Origin: Dryomyza anilis
Taxonomy: Eukaryota; Arthropoda; Insecta; Diptera; Dryomyzidae
Assembly: GCA_951804985.1 (NCBI GenBank)
Contig: OX638135.1
Location: 40,524,617-40,588,616, forward strand
Length of the DNA: 64,000 nt
Direction: 5' to 3'
Part shown: positions 1 to 10,826 of the stretch, piece by piece
How the letters are laid out: every line of letters begins with the position of its first letter
Numbering within the stretch: position 1 is the first letter of the stretch
Program-made: the position numbers and the translations under genes
Notes under the pieces: generated by a model
Told to the model about the DNA's origin: nothing
The model's input: only the letters and a program-made list of their open reading frames with translations
Databases searched by the model: none

Positions 1-458
1 AGTTTGCAGTTGATTCGAACTGTCTAGTTGCTGTTTCGAATTTTCTTGAGTTTCTGTTCAATTTTGTTAGAATTTTCAATAAGTTTCTGTTCCGTTTTGT
101 TGGAATTTTATTGAAGTTTCTGTTCCATTTTAGTCGAATTTTCTTGGCGCTGTTTTGAATTGTCTCGAATTTTCTGTTGCATTTTGCTGGAATTTTCTTG
201 AAATTGTTGTTTTATAGATCCGAGCAACTGGCTCATATCAAAAACTTGGGTCTGTACGTTCTCCTCTGTGTCCAGATTTTTCGATGGACCTGCTGCAACT
301 TCAACTTTAAACTAATGCTCTGTGAGATCTATGCCTTGGATCGCAAATTCTTCCAACATGCGCATATGTAGCTCCACTTTCGTACCAGCAGTTGGAAGAT
401 CACGACTCACCAGCTCCTTCTTTATCAGGTCGACTTTAGGGTGATCAAATTTAACCAT
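1..458 (-). pseudogene. Gag fragment of tRNA-Leu-primed LTR retrotransposon (SAP-like N-terminus, coiled-coil repeats)
   Basis: Read on the minus strand from an ATG at 458, 13 nt inside the primer-binding site. The first 46 residues run uninterrupted and resemble a SAP motif (VDLIKELVSRDLPTAGTK, then a VELHMRMLEEF helix); SAP modules bind DNA or RNA. A stop (TAG) follows residue 46-47. Past further stops, the part at about 220-1 encodes a repeated helical heptad-like motif of the form ENSxKxEQKL, typical of the coiled-coil part of insect Ty3/gypsy Gags of the mdg3/micropia/blastopia type. The gene runs off the window at base 1, so pol is not visible. It is broken by stops and likely frameshifts. 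The LTR and PBS beside it fix the element type well; the exact clade is inference. Confidence 0.7.
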
Positions 459-470
459 TTTTGTATCAAA

Positions 471-488
471 ATCCCACTTCTGACACCA
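471..488 (-). promoter_or_regulatory. Primer-binding site complementary to tRNA-Leu 3' end
   Basis: Minus-strand sequence TGGTGTCAGAAGTGGGAT starts one base inside the LTR. It matches the usual complement of the tRNA-Leu acceptor/T-arm 3' end, as used for minus-strand DNA priming by mdg3/micropia-type elements. Its position between the LTR and the gag ATG fixes the direction of the element. Confidence 0.8.
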
Positions 489-489
489 A

Positions 490-1021
490 TGATACGAAAA
501 TTTAGTCTACGGAAAACTGTTCTACAAGTTCGTATCTCTGGATTGTGTACAAAATAAAAACACTCTTATGTTTGGTTTAAATCATAACAATTAACTTTAT
601 TAATTCACTTTAATAAATAACTTGACTAATAACAAATTCTAACAACTGCTGCATGTCCAATATTTAACTTGACATTGTTCTTACACGAGACGTACTCGAC
701 CACTTTACAATTACTACTGAAGTGCTGTGCCCTAGATGCGGTGCCCTTATATACTGCATGCATCAGTTCGACACGTTTTGACAAGCTTTGACATGTTTCG
801 AGAACCTTCTACTCGTTTCGTGAATCACGCATGCTATTAGCATCTCATTCACACCCATGTGTTTCAATGTGCTGATCTTCCATCTCTTTTTCGCACATTA
901 CATAGTGCGCTGAATGATCTTCCGTCTCTTTCTAACACATTGTTTAGTGCGCTGAATTATCTTGCGTCTGATTTATTGTTGATTACTTGCACAGTGAAGC
1001 AAATTACCTCTTTTCGTAACA
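490..1021 (-). mobile_element. 5' LTR of the minus-strand, Leu-primed LTR retrotransposon
   Basis: On the plus strand the block starts TGATACGAAAA and ends TTTTCGTAACA, an 10/11 terminal inverted repeat with TG...CA ends. It is 532 bp long and abuts the PBS at 471-488. Inside, in the minus direction, are a TATA box (744-754) and AATAAA-type polyadenylation signals near 580-600. Only one LTR lies in the window, so the element continues to the left. No target-site duplication can be checked. Confidence 0.75.
744..754 (-). promoter_or_regulatory. TATA box of the LTR promoter
   Basis: Minus-strand TATATAAGGGC in the middle of the LTR, followed about 30 bases downstream by an initiator-like TTCAGT. 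The position fits the U3/R boundary of the retrotransposon. Confidence 0.5.
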
Positions 1022-1076
1022 ATACATTCCAATTCCAGTTTGGGAGAGCCTTTTTTTGCAGCGTGTATATAATGTA

Positions 1077-1175
1077 GCCGTGGTAGCTCAGTGGTTAGTG
1101 CGTTGGACTGCGAGCCGAAAGGTCCCCGGTTCAAGCCTGGGCTGGGGCTAACAAAATCTTTTCATAGAAACAAAT
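1077..1175 (+). mobile_element. tRNA-derived SINE, copy 1 (3'-truncated)
   Basis: A 73-bp tRNA-like head has an A box (TAGCTCAGTGG) and a B box (GGTTCAAGCC). It is followed by only about 25 bp of the SINE body (taacaaaatcttttcatag). Three longer copies of the same family occur at 2202, 34342 and 36754. The anticodon-loop equivalent CTGCGAG suggests a tRNA with a GCG (Arg-like) anticodon, but the anticodon stem is mispaired. It is therefore not a functional tRNA. Confidence 0.8.
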
Positions 1176-2201
1176 TTATTTTTTAAATATTCGACCAAAA
1201 CACATTTCAAATGAACATAAAACCTTTTAACGAATTCATCCAGAAAAACTGAGAAACACGTTTATTTATTTGCTAGCTTATTTTAAGAATAAATAGGATT
1301 TGTGCAGCATTGAAGTAGAACATTTACGTACGGTGTTAGCATTAACTTAAAAACGTTTCAAAGTATTTAAAAAATAAAAATGTATGCCCATATAGGTCCG
1401 TCAACACATGTACATTCGACTGATTCAAATTTGTATGGAAAATCTAGAACTATATTTCTTCTTTCGCTCCGCATCGACTTTTTGAAACTAGGACTTCTAA
1501 AACTCAGAAGAAGCTTTTAAAATAAAAAAAGTGATCCTGTGATGTTGCGAAAGACATTTTTGAACTTTTAACGACTATTATCAATATTACTCCAAGTATA
1601 TTACTCCAAGTATAAAAAGATATCACTCAGTTTTCTTTTTTTATTTAATTTAAAATCTTACCGTAATAATGGTTTTTAAATTATAAATTTTTAGTTAACA
1701 GTTACAGTTTCATGGCTTGCAAAAAACGTAAAATGGAGACTTTTTTAATATAGCAATTTTAACGGTAAAAATTTATCAAATTGTATTCTAATAAGTTTGG
1801 GATAACATTGTTGTATTATTGCACATACAAATATCTTTAAAATGATATGTCACACTTATATTTTTTTTTAAGTATATAGTAATTAAGTGTATAGTTAATT
1901 AAGTATATAGTAATATATAGTTTTATAAGTATATAGTAAAATTCTGCACTCCTGTTTATTGTTTATTGTTATTATTTATTGTTATTAAATATCACGTTGG
2001 CACATTTTATTAAATATCACGGTTTAATAATTTTTTGAGGTTTTTTTTTTAATAATAAGTTTTTTTTATTGCTTAAACTATTAGGTTTTCCACAAAAAAA
2101 AACTTATAATTACATAATTTGTCCACCATTAAGGTTAATAATAAATAGTAACAAAAGCGGTAAAATTGTTTTTCAACAATAGTCCTTTAATAAGCATTAT
2201 A
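1176..2201. other. AT-rich intergenic stretch
   Basis: No coding, RNA or transposon signature recognised. From about 1870 to 1940 there is a short degenerate array of a motif like AAGTATATAGTAATT. The rest is A/T-biased unique-looking sequence. Confidence 0.5.
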
Positions 2202-2511
2202 GCCGCGGTAGCTCAGTGGTTAGTGCGTTGGACTGCGAGCCGAAAGGTCCCCGGTTCAAGCCTGGACTGGGGCTAACAACATCTTTTCATAGAAACATTT
2301 TTCTATACCGCGCTACCTCTCGTCAGTAAATGGCAAACCTACGAGAGTAAAACTATTGCCTATGAAAAGCTCTCACCCGCCGTTCGGATTCGGCAATAAA
2401 CTGTAGGTCCCACCACTTTGAGTACAAATATAACACGCACAGCTCAAAATGGTGAGAGAGCTCGGCCGAAGTTCTATACAGGACTGTAGCGCCAAACTAT
2501 TATTATTATTA
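2202..2511 (+). mobile_element. tRNA-derived SINE, copy 2 (near full length)
   Basis: About 310 bp: tRNA-like head (GCCGCGGTAGCTCAGTGG start, B box GGTTCAAGCC), a ~210-bp unrelated body and a (ATT)n tail at 2497-2511. Inside the body CTTTTCATAG and CTATGAAAAG can pair as a hairpin. The same body and tail recur at 34342 and 36754, which defines the family. Pol III transcription from the internal A and B boxes is expected for such SINEs; the LINE that mobilises it is not identifiable here. Confidence 0.85.
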
Positions 2512-2778
2512 TATCCTTAAGTTGTCCTAATATAGATTAACGTGTATACAAATATTTACTAAACAAAAAGAAAATCAATCAGCTAACTTCTAAAGTTGAA
2601 GAGAAATTACAATTCAAAATCTAATTTTCGTGAATATTTAGTCTAAAATATTTTAAAATTGTAGTAAACAATAAATAATTAAGTTTAAAGTCATCAAAGT
2701 CTACGTTTTTTAAATGTAGACTTTATCCTGTCGTGGATACTATCAAAGATATTGATCCAGAAATTATCCCTTTATATA

Positions 2779-3110
2779 ATTTTATTTTTTTGGCGCTTGG
2801 ACATGTCGAGCGTATGGATGAAAGCGCTCCAGCAAAAAATATGTTCAATTCTGTACCCAACGGAGGTCAACTTAGGAGAGGGCGTTCGAATCTCCCGTGG
2901 AGCGACCAAGTGCGAGACAACCTGACAACACTTGGAGTGCAAAACTGGCGAAAGCGCCCCCAACGCAGAAGCGACTGGCGACCAAGTGCGAGACAACCTG
3001 ACAACACTTGGAGTGCAAAACTGGCGCCAGCGAGCGCAATGCAGAAGCGACTGGCGAGGTGTGATTGCTGCGGCAGAAACCCATCATGGGTTGTAATGGC
3101 CAAATAAGTA
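2779..3110 (+). pseudogene. C-terminal tail of a non-LTR retrotransposon reverse transcriptase
   Basis: The translation contains LALGHVERMDESAPAK, GGQLRRGRSNLPW, SDQVRDNLTTLGVQNW and, after the duplication, a GxxAAAETHHG-like end. This is the usual C-terminal signature of insect LINE RT proteins (GH-x-RM...GRP..RW.DQV..DL..LGV.NW). Upstream RT motifs are absent, so it is a 5'-truncated copy. The reading frame is broken by the 76-bp tandem duplication at 2905-3056, because 76 is not a multiple of three. Bases 3105-3190 are probably its 3' UTR. Clade not assignable. Confidence 0.65.
2905..3056 (+). repeat. 76-bp tandem duplication inside the LINE tail
   Basis: Two adjacent 76-bp copies (2905-2980, 2981-3056) beginning ACCAAGTGCGAGACAACCTG and ending GCGACTGGCG. 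They differ only near the middle of the unit (aaagcgcccccaacgc versus ccagcgagcgcaatgc). Confidence 0.8.
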
Positions 3111-3198
3111 AGTATAGATGGCTTAGGTCGTTTAAGGCAAATGCGATATTCTTTGCTTTAACTCGCCTTTTACAAATAAATACCTATTAAAATGTGTT

Positions 3199-3290
3199 AC
3201 GGTTTCGGGTTTAAGTTTTTATAACGAAACGGTTTCGGTATACCGGTTCCATGTTACGGTTTCGGTTTTGATTTCGGTTTTTGTAGAAAT
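3199..3290. repeat. GGTTTCGG-rich cluster, copy 1
   Basis: Several irregular iterations of ACGGTTTCGG within 90 bp, including the palindrome-like CGGTATACCGG. A second cluster of the same motif lies at 5858-6008 in the same orientation. Function unknown; it may mark edges of an unrecognised element. Confidence 0.5.
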
Positions 3291-4419
3291 TCTCTTTATT
3301 TCCATATTTTTCAAATAATTTTACATTTTTTATATGGTGCTAAATTATGATCAAATTATGATACTGGGGTAAAGTGGGCAACGTAATTTAAACAATGTTT
3401 GTTGTTATTTTAGTAAAAATATTGTGTTATATGAATTGATTACGTCAAGAAAAAAAAAATTAATTTAAAATTTCGTGACCACAAACCAATGAAAAGCAAA
3501 AATTTTGACTTCACCTGATATATGATCTGAATTGAAAAGAAGAAGAATTGTGTACAATTTTCATCCATAAAAGCCAAAGAAATTAAATTTCAACAATTCT
3601 GTGAACTGCAATATATGTAAACTAGTGATGATCATTTGCAAGAGCAAAGCAAGAAATGTTAATCTTAATCTTTTAAATTTTAAATAAAGATCGAAGACAA
3701 ATATCTTAAACTGCATATTAATTATGAAAACGAATAGAATTTGAACACTAATTGTATTTAAGTTATTTATTTTCCATATTTTCAATTTCTTCAACATTTT
3801 ACTAACAAAAAAAAATCCAATAACATAAAACTTTGAATTATATTTTAACAAGAATTAACAAATAAAAAAAAATAATTTTATAAAACAAGTGATGTTGACA
3901 AGACAATTCAAAATCTCAAGGCCAAAATAAAATGAACGAAAAATCACCAAATACATTTTCAAAATGCTAAATATTTTTTACAAACATCTTTATGTATCTG
4001 TCAATTTTTAATCGATGATCTCCATTTTTTTTTACCACATGATAAGAAAATGTAAATCTATCAATTGATATTTCAACTTTAAAAATGCATCAATTACTTT
4101 TTATAATATTAATCAACAAACTCGAAAATTAAGTTTTTCATAGAAATGTATTTGGTGACTTTTCGTTCTACAACGACGATATACATATACAATAAATATA
4201 AAGAATATTTCCTATAAGCATATTTCTGTTTTCGTCACAGATTAAAAAAATCCGTATGCTACACGTACCGTACGTCAAGAGAACTCAAATAATATCTTGC
4301 AGCGTAACATTTTTCTTTGCGAACACCATGCGAACACAAACTCAAACGCTACAAAGCGAATACTAACAGAAAGAAGAGAATATAACAATAACGATTACGA
4401 TTCGTATACACACACTTCA
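3291..4419. other. AT-rich stretch without recognisable genes
   Basis: Only short chance open frames and poly-A/T runs are seen. No transposon motifs or RNA genes recognised. Confidence 0.4.
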
Positions 4420-4640
4420 CAACGACAACTCTTCGTTGCTTTCCTGTATCATCGCATGGCCACAAACAGACGCATGCCAACAGACAGACGCATGACAACG
4501 GACAGACGCACGGCACCACACTACATGTATGTATCTACTTAGTACAGCTCTCTAGTTGGCAACAACAACGAGTTCTCTTTGTGGTACAAAAAAATTCCCG
4601 CCAAATTCTATCAAAAGCTTGGATGCTGCTTTATTTGCAT
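4420..4640 (+). repeat. Dispersed repeat, copy 1 (second copy ~58810-59010), with a small minisatellite
   Basis: Shares ordered blocks with 58810-59010: ttcgttgct..cctgtat, acagacgcatg, agttggcaacaa, a tggtac/cttgtac block, aaaaatt(c/t)cc, then ttggatgctg. In this copy the acagacgcatg segment is expanded to four ~18-bp iterations at about 4455-4522. The open frame across it (RMATNRRMPTDRRM...) is explained by that minisatellite and is not called as a gene. Confidence 0.45.
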
Positions 4641-5154
4641 TTTTGTTGTATATGCACTTTCAAACGAATCAGCGGATTTGAGAAAAAAAGAAAAACACAA
4701 AAAGCAATATATCAGCTAAATATATCACACTGTGAAAATGTTCATATATTATTTTTCATTACTTCATGATTTTGCAATTAACAAAAAAACTATATATAAA
4801 AGTAAAACAAAAATAATAATGTGCATAAGCACAGTGCATATGCACAATCGATGTACGAACTTGCGTAGCGAAGAAAAGAGAAAAAAACTTTGTTTTGTCT
4901 ATTTTATCTTTTTGAAGCGACTTTTGAAGCACTTTTAAAGCCTGCTTCACAGGCCTTATTTTTAAGATGCATATATTCTTTAGAATTCGACAAAAACAAA
5001 AAAAAAACACACATCTTCATTAATGTTCACGTTCATAAATATTTTTCACGCTTTCCATTGTTACTTATTGTTCAATATTTAGTAATATCATGAATTCTTT
5101 TGTATATCATTATTACCTTAAAAACATAATAAATACATTAAAATCATAAAAAAA

Positions 5155-5281
5155 TGCAAGTGTCTTCTTTTTCTTGCAGTCTTAGTCTTGCACTTGTTCT
5201 TTTTCTTGCAAAATCTCGATTTTGTTCTCGCTTTTGTTCTTGCAAAAAAAAATGCAAGAACAAGATGCAAGAACAAAAAAT
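5155..5281. repeat. Cluster of TGCAAG/CTTGCA inverted motifs
   Basis: Many copies of CTTGCA and its complement TGCAAG alternate with TTGTTCTTG/CAAGAACAA. TTTTGTTCTTGCA and TGCAAGAACAA around 5235-5262 can form a hairpin with an A-rich loop. Confidence 0.4.
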
Positions 5282-5857
5282 TTTTAATCATCACTAATGT
5301 AAACAAATATCTGCCTTATACTTGAAATTTTTAAACTTGTCTAACTTGCACTTCATTTTTCGTATTTTCTTAAATGGTTACTGAGATGTTAATAATTTGA
5401 AACTTTTTTACATTTTTTTTTGCATTACATTGTTTTGTTTATGTCCGAAATGGAGCATCCATTAGAAGACTTATAAATGGCATTCTATTTAAAAGAATTT
5501 AAAAAATATTCAAATTAACTTTTCAAAACTTGTTCCACTTTACCTCAAGCTCCCCTATATATTTTACTAATAAAATAAATAAAAAACCAATATTATTAAA
5601 ATTTTAATCATTTTTTAACGTAAAAATTTTGCTTGGAGTTGCTGGTGTTTTGTTGTTAATTCGATTAATGAAACAAAAAACAAATTTTAGACCAAAAACC
5701 GTTGTTTTGGAAATATCGTTTCTCAAAAAACAACATGTGAATTTTTGTACAACCAAAAATGTTTATTTTGGGAACTCCAAATTTTAATTAATGAAATTTT
5801 ACTTCTTCTATATAAAACAAAATATGTTTTTCAGGTTTTTTGTATACTTTTTTAAAA

Positions 5858-6008
5858 ACCGTTTTAAACCGGTATAAAACCGAAACCGTTTATATCGGTT
5901 TTGGATATCGGTTTATTTCTGATTTTCATATAACGGTTTCGGTTACGGTTTCGGTTTTAAAAATGAAACGGTTTTAAACGGATATCGGTTTCGGTTACGG
6001 TTTCAATC
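5858..6008. repeat. GGTTTCGG-rich cluster, copy 2
   Basis: At least eight variants of CGGTTTCGGTTACGG, ATATCGGTTT and AAACCGAAACCG in 150 bp, directly left of the ~170-bp tandem array. Same motif as 3199-3290. Confidence 0.5.
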
Positions 6009-6044
6009 CTTGTGTAAAACTAATTTAACTTCGAAAATTTTGTG

Positions 6045-6955
6045 GAAATTTTTGACATGTGATTTTTAAAACCGGGAGCCGATATCGGTATGATTTTTTA
6101 TTTTTATTTTTGACCACATTGAAAGTGATCTGAAATAAGTGTGTGTTAATGAAGGGTATCGTTTGAAGTCCTTAAAATAAATTTACAAAAAAGGTACATA
6201 TGTATGAAACTAGGAAATAAAATGGTAATTTTTGCCATGTAATTTCTCCTAATCCGGGAACGATATCAGGGTAATATTTTTTACCACATTGATTGTGATT
6301 TAAAAAATGTTAGTGCGAACGAAGAATATCGCTTGCAGTCCTTGAAATAAATTTACAAAATAATTAGAGTAAAACTGTTTTTTTTTGCCATGTAATTTCT
6401 TCTAATCCGGGAAACATATCGGGATCATATTTTTTTGATTTTTTATCACATTGATTCTGATTAAAAAAAAAGTTAGTGCGAACGAAGGATATCGCTTGCA
6501 GTCCTTGGAATAAATTTACAAAAAGGAACAAATGTATGAAAAATGGTAATATTTGCAAAGTGAATTTGCAAAGTGAAAAAGTTAGTGCGAACGAAGGATA
6601 TCGCTTGCAGTCCTTGGAATAAATTTACAAAAAGGAACAAATGTATGAAAAATGGTAATTTTTGCCATGTAAATTCTCCTAATCCCAGACCGATATAGGA
6701 ATGATATATTTTTCATTTTTTACCACATTGATTGTGATTAGAGAAAAGATAATGCGAAAAGAGGATATCGTTTACAGTCCTTGGAATAGATTTACAAATA
6801 GGCACAAATGTATGAAATTAGAATAAAAAAAGGTAATTTTTGACACGTAATTTCTCCTAATCCGGGAAAGATATCGCAATGATTTTTTTTTTATTTTTCA
6901 CCACATTAATTGTGATTAGTAAAATGTTAGCGCGTGTAAGGATATCTGTAGGTTT
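6045..6955 (+). repeat. Degenerate ~150-175-bp tandem array, about 5 units
   Basis: Units begin near 6050, 6229, 6385, 6659 and 6838 and share the order TTTTTGCCATGTAATTTCTC, CTAATCCGGGA, GATATCGG, ACCACATTGATTGTGATT, GTTAGTGCGAACGAAGGATA, TCGCTTGCAGTCCTTGGAAT, AAATTTACAAAAAGG. Around 6555-6660 there is an extra partial unit lacking its first half. No open frame is conserved between units. Confidence 0.7.
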
Positions 6956-8812
6956 AATTGATATAAAATTATTACACTAGATAAAAAATCAGTTAATATG
7001 AAATATTAAATATATGTGAAATATTGACTATAATGCCACTGAAAAAATGGATCATATTAATCAAATTAATTATATTAAACTTGGTTTAAAATAGTACTGC
7101 AAATGGTAAATTTATGTAGATATATTTTGAATATGTAGAAATATTTTGAATAGGGGCAAATTATTTCGATAATTAAATTTAAAAATTTAAAGACCTGTGT
7201 AAACAAGTTGTCATTGATATTTTTAGTTTTGAAATTTTAAATTTCCTATAATCGCAATATTTAATATACTGAAAATATATTAAGGGGCATGTCAAATATG
7301 CAAGTCTAACATTAAGTACAAATTTATCCTTTATTTAAAAACATAACATCAAAAAATGTTAAAGGAATTTATCTAGATCAAGAAATCGTATTTAATCTCA
7401 CATGATTGGAATACAGAGGTATGTTCCAGTTTTCGATCAAATCCGACTTTACCTGCAAAATTCAAAACAAACGATTTTGAATTTATTATTTTCCAAACGA
7501 ATTGAAAGCGTTGAACTCAAAGCATGCTGTTTAAATTCATTTTAAAAATTATTTATTGTACTAAGATATCGAATCTAAGAGTAAAAACGTTTGTTTTGAA
7601 ATTTGCATATGAAATTTGATCGAATGTTGTAATATGCCCCTATATTCCAATCCTTAAAAATGTAGAAAATGGTGCAGATCCTAATTTGAAATTCCCCGAT
7701 AAAAGTGGACCATTCCCCGATTACCCACTATAAGTGAAATTCCCCACTGAAATTACACACTATAAAAAAATTCCCTATAGTTGGCATCACTGCCATGGAC
7801 CGATAGCAATAGTCACACGCAACATCCGGAACATACCACAAATTAGCAATATAAAAAATAATGTTCATAACCATATAATATTTCGCTCGAATTTTGTTAC
7901 ACAAATAACAAAATTTGTTCTTATTTTCAAATTACATTTTTTTTATTATAATTGCTTCGGAATTATGTAAACAATACGTCCAATTTATGCTATATAGAAT
8001 GTTATACACAGAGAAAAATATCAATGACATACATGTTTAAATCAATCATGTATGGCGCCAAAGTTGTTTGTTGTGTTATTTATTAATTACGTACATAATT
8101 AAAATATTTAAAAATGAATTTTGAAAAAATCAATTATGTGCATGACGGAAATTACGTACGTAATTAAAATTTCCAATTACGCAAAAACATAATATTAATT
8201 TTAATTATCTCTATTTATGTTAATAAAAATTATTTTTTGATTATACAAATATGCAATTTTATTACATGATGAAAAATCGCAGACGAACACAATCATAAAT
8301 CTTGGCGAAAATTTTCTTGAGAGGAAGATTATCTTAGAGCAGCATTTGGCGCCAAATATTCGGCGAGAGTCAAAGTTTTATACAAGATTTAGGCCGATGT
8401 CGTTCCAAGGATATGGTCGCAAGTTTGCACCGGCCCTAAACTGCAATCTATAAATTCAATAATGAATTAAATTAAATTCATTAAATAATTAGAACATACC
8501 CGTCTGCGAAGATTCATGTCCGCAAAGTACATCGTTCCAGTAGGATGGAGCAGATGAACATATACTGTTATAATCTGCAATTAAACCTATTAATTAAATT
8601 TAATTGTTATAATTACATTTTTGTTGTTTTCTTAATTTTTCATTTTGTCATTAACAAATTTTGACACATTTTGGGGTTTACAATGTTTATCATTAATTTA
8701 GTATTGTTTATCACAAATATTTTTAACAACGTACATTGTAAAAAATACAACGTTTATAATTGAAATATCCGTTGTTCAGTTTTCTTTGTGCAGTGATGGT
8801 TTTAAAAACCAA
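6956..8812. other. AT-rich stretch without recognisable genes
   Basis: No coding similarity, RNA gene or clear repeat end seen. CACAGAGAAAAATA near 8009 resembles the start of some fly DNA transposons, but no matching end was found. Confidence 0.4.
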
Positions 8813-10225
8813 ATGTTCTTCACAACGTGTATTTTATGATTTTTTAAATGCAAGAAAAACTCGTATACGAATTGATATCGCGAAGCTGTTTTCGAATTCA
8901 TCATCTGTGAGGTTTTTGACACAATATCCCATTAGAGTGGTTCAAAAAAACGACTTTTTTTGAAATTCCCCCTCAAAAAGTTTGATCACGTTAAAAAAGT
9001 ATTTCACCAAAAAATGTTGGCCAAATCGATAAACGTTAAGAGGTCGCGCATCGCGAGTTTCTGTTTTTAGCCCATTTAAAATCGTTAGTAGGTATGCCTG
9101 ATTAAAGTTCAATAATTAGTAGATACAATTCAAGAGTACTTGCAATCTACTTTTATACAATCAATTTTGAAAACACCCTGTTCCACCCTGTGTTCCAGAT
9201 ACATCCTATCTTTGTAAAAAAAATGTTCATGAAATGAACCAAGGATTCAGTGCACAAAATATTTGCAACCTGAAGCGCACCACCCTGTATATATAAAACT
9301 ATATATTACTTATAATCTCCCAGGCTTATCGACATACTTAGCAGTAAAAACGTTAATAAAAAAATTAAATTTATATATTCATTATTTTTACATTCGCCTT
9401 AATGTATCTTATAATACCAAAATACATTTTTATAGTTCGCAAATAACTACCAAAACGTACATTTCATGGCTTAAAAATTGAATTACAATAAAGTATGCCA
9501 CGTGTTCAATTTCTTTTTATGTTAATTATGTTTATTGGATGTTTAAGAGAAGTTATCGACACATTTTAAATATGTAGCAAGATGGCGAAAATGGGTGTGA
9601 ACTATCTAAGAAAAGTATATGTAAAAATCGGCGAATAAATTATTTATTGTCGGATCAAAATTTTGATAATTCCATTGTAATCTGTAGTAAATTATGATCA
9701 AAATTCCAAAATTTCATCAAAATCCAACAAAAAATTAAAAAGTTATTCAACTTTAATCAGACATACTAACGATTTTAAATGGGCTAAAAACAGAAAATCG
9801 CGATGCGCGAACTCTAAACGTTTTTCGATTTGGCCAACATTTTTTGTGAATTACCTTTTTAACGTGCTCAAACTTTGAGGGGGGTCCCGGGGGAATTTCG
9901 AAAAAGTCGTTTTTTGAACCACTCTAATATCCCATCCATGGTTTTTAAAAGTGACGCAAAAAAAATTATTTTTTCTAAATAAAAAGAAGTTTTATGCACT
10001 ATAGCTCTTCAAATGCAAGTAAAACCTGTATGCGAATTGATATCGTGAAACGGTTTTCGAATTCATGATCAATGGGGTTTCTGCTACAAGAAGAATTTGA
10101 GTGTTTTTGAAAGTGACGCAAAAATATATTTTTAGAAATTATTTCAAAATATGAAACTCACTTGCATTTTAAATGCAATTTGAAAGCGCAAACGAATTGA
10201 TCCAGAAAAACGGTACACGCACATA
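8813..10225 (+). repeat. Diverged tandem repeat units flanking the long-TIR transposon
   Basis: The stretch at about 8848-8920 (aaatgcaag, actcgtatacgaattgatat, tttcgaattcat, gaggtttttg) recurs at 10012-10085 with the same order and spacing. A third, poorer version starts near 10176. Each unit carries AAAGTGACGC between iterations. The 1-kb transposon at 8933-9926 is inserted inside this array. Confidence 0.5.
8933..9926. mobile_element. DNA transposon with ~170-bp terminal inverted repeats and 9-bp TSD (MULE-like?)
   Basis: Left end TAGAGTGGTTCAAAAAA... is repeated in inverse orientation at the right end ...TTTTTTGAACCACTCTA. The arms match for about 170 bp with small indels, including TGTTGGCCAAATCGA and CTGTTTTTAGCCCATTT. 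Flanks give the duplication ATATCCCAT at 8924-8932 and 9927-9935 (8 to 10 bp depending on where the TIR is started). No transposase frame is present, so it is non-autonomous. Long TIRs with a ~9-bp TSD suggest the Mutator-like superfamily; this is inference. Confidence 0.75.
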
Positions 10226-10826
10226 TCCTTGGATTCACATACATATCGAATTTTTCAAGTGTGCAAATTTTTTTTGATTTTTGTAGCACGGTGTAATAGT
10301 AAAATCCCGTCACAATTAAATACAAAAAATTTCATTAAAAGCGCGTAACTTATTATAAAGCTTTTTTTTTCGCTATGAAATGCTCAAATAAATTTCATCA
10401 CTCACTATTTTCAGTCAATGAGTGATAACAACAATAGAATTTTATGTCAATTTTCATAGGCATTATTAGCATGATAACCGAAATTTATAGTTAACTTTTA
10501 TTTAGTTTTTCACAGAGAAATGTATCTACCCGCTTCAACAGACAGATCAGGTGATTTGAAAAACAATATGATTGAATCACTTGAGCTGAATTGAATGTGG
10601 CTATTAACTGTGGAAAGTTGCTATAGTCATTAACTTTGTAGTACTTAATAAAACAACCCGAACTAAAAAATACTTAATTTATATGTTTTCAATTTTAATA
10701 TCTGCATCGTTTAGGAACATTTTATCGAATGACATAAAACGTGTATTTAAACTTATCTAATCTAAACGAAATATTTTTTTTAAATTATTAAAATCTTTTT
10801 CAAAAATTTTACAAAAAATGTATTAA
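10226..10826. other. AT-rich stretch without recognisable genes
   Basis: Nothing recognisable beyond A/T-biased sequence between the repeat array and the left end of the CCCAGATAGC element. Confidence 0.4.

Noticed and set aside
1077..1150. tRNA gene-like sequence (also at 2202, 34342, 36754)
   Set aside because: Repeated with a common non-tRNA body and (ATT)n tail, and the anticodon stem is mispaired. These are SINE heads, not tRNA genes.
4297..4542. 81-codon frame with RMxTxRR repeats
   Set aside because: The repeats come from an 18-bp minisatellite, and the related copy at 58810-59010 does not preserve the frame.
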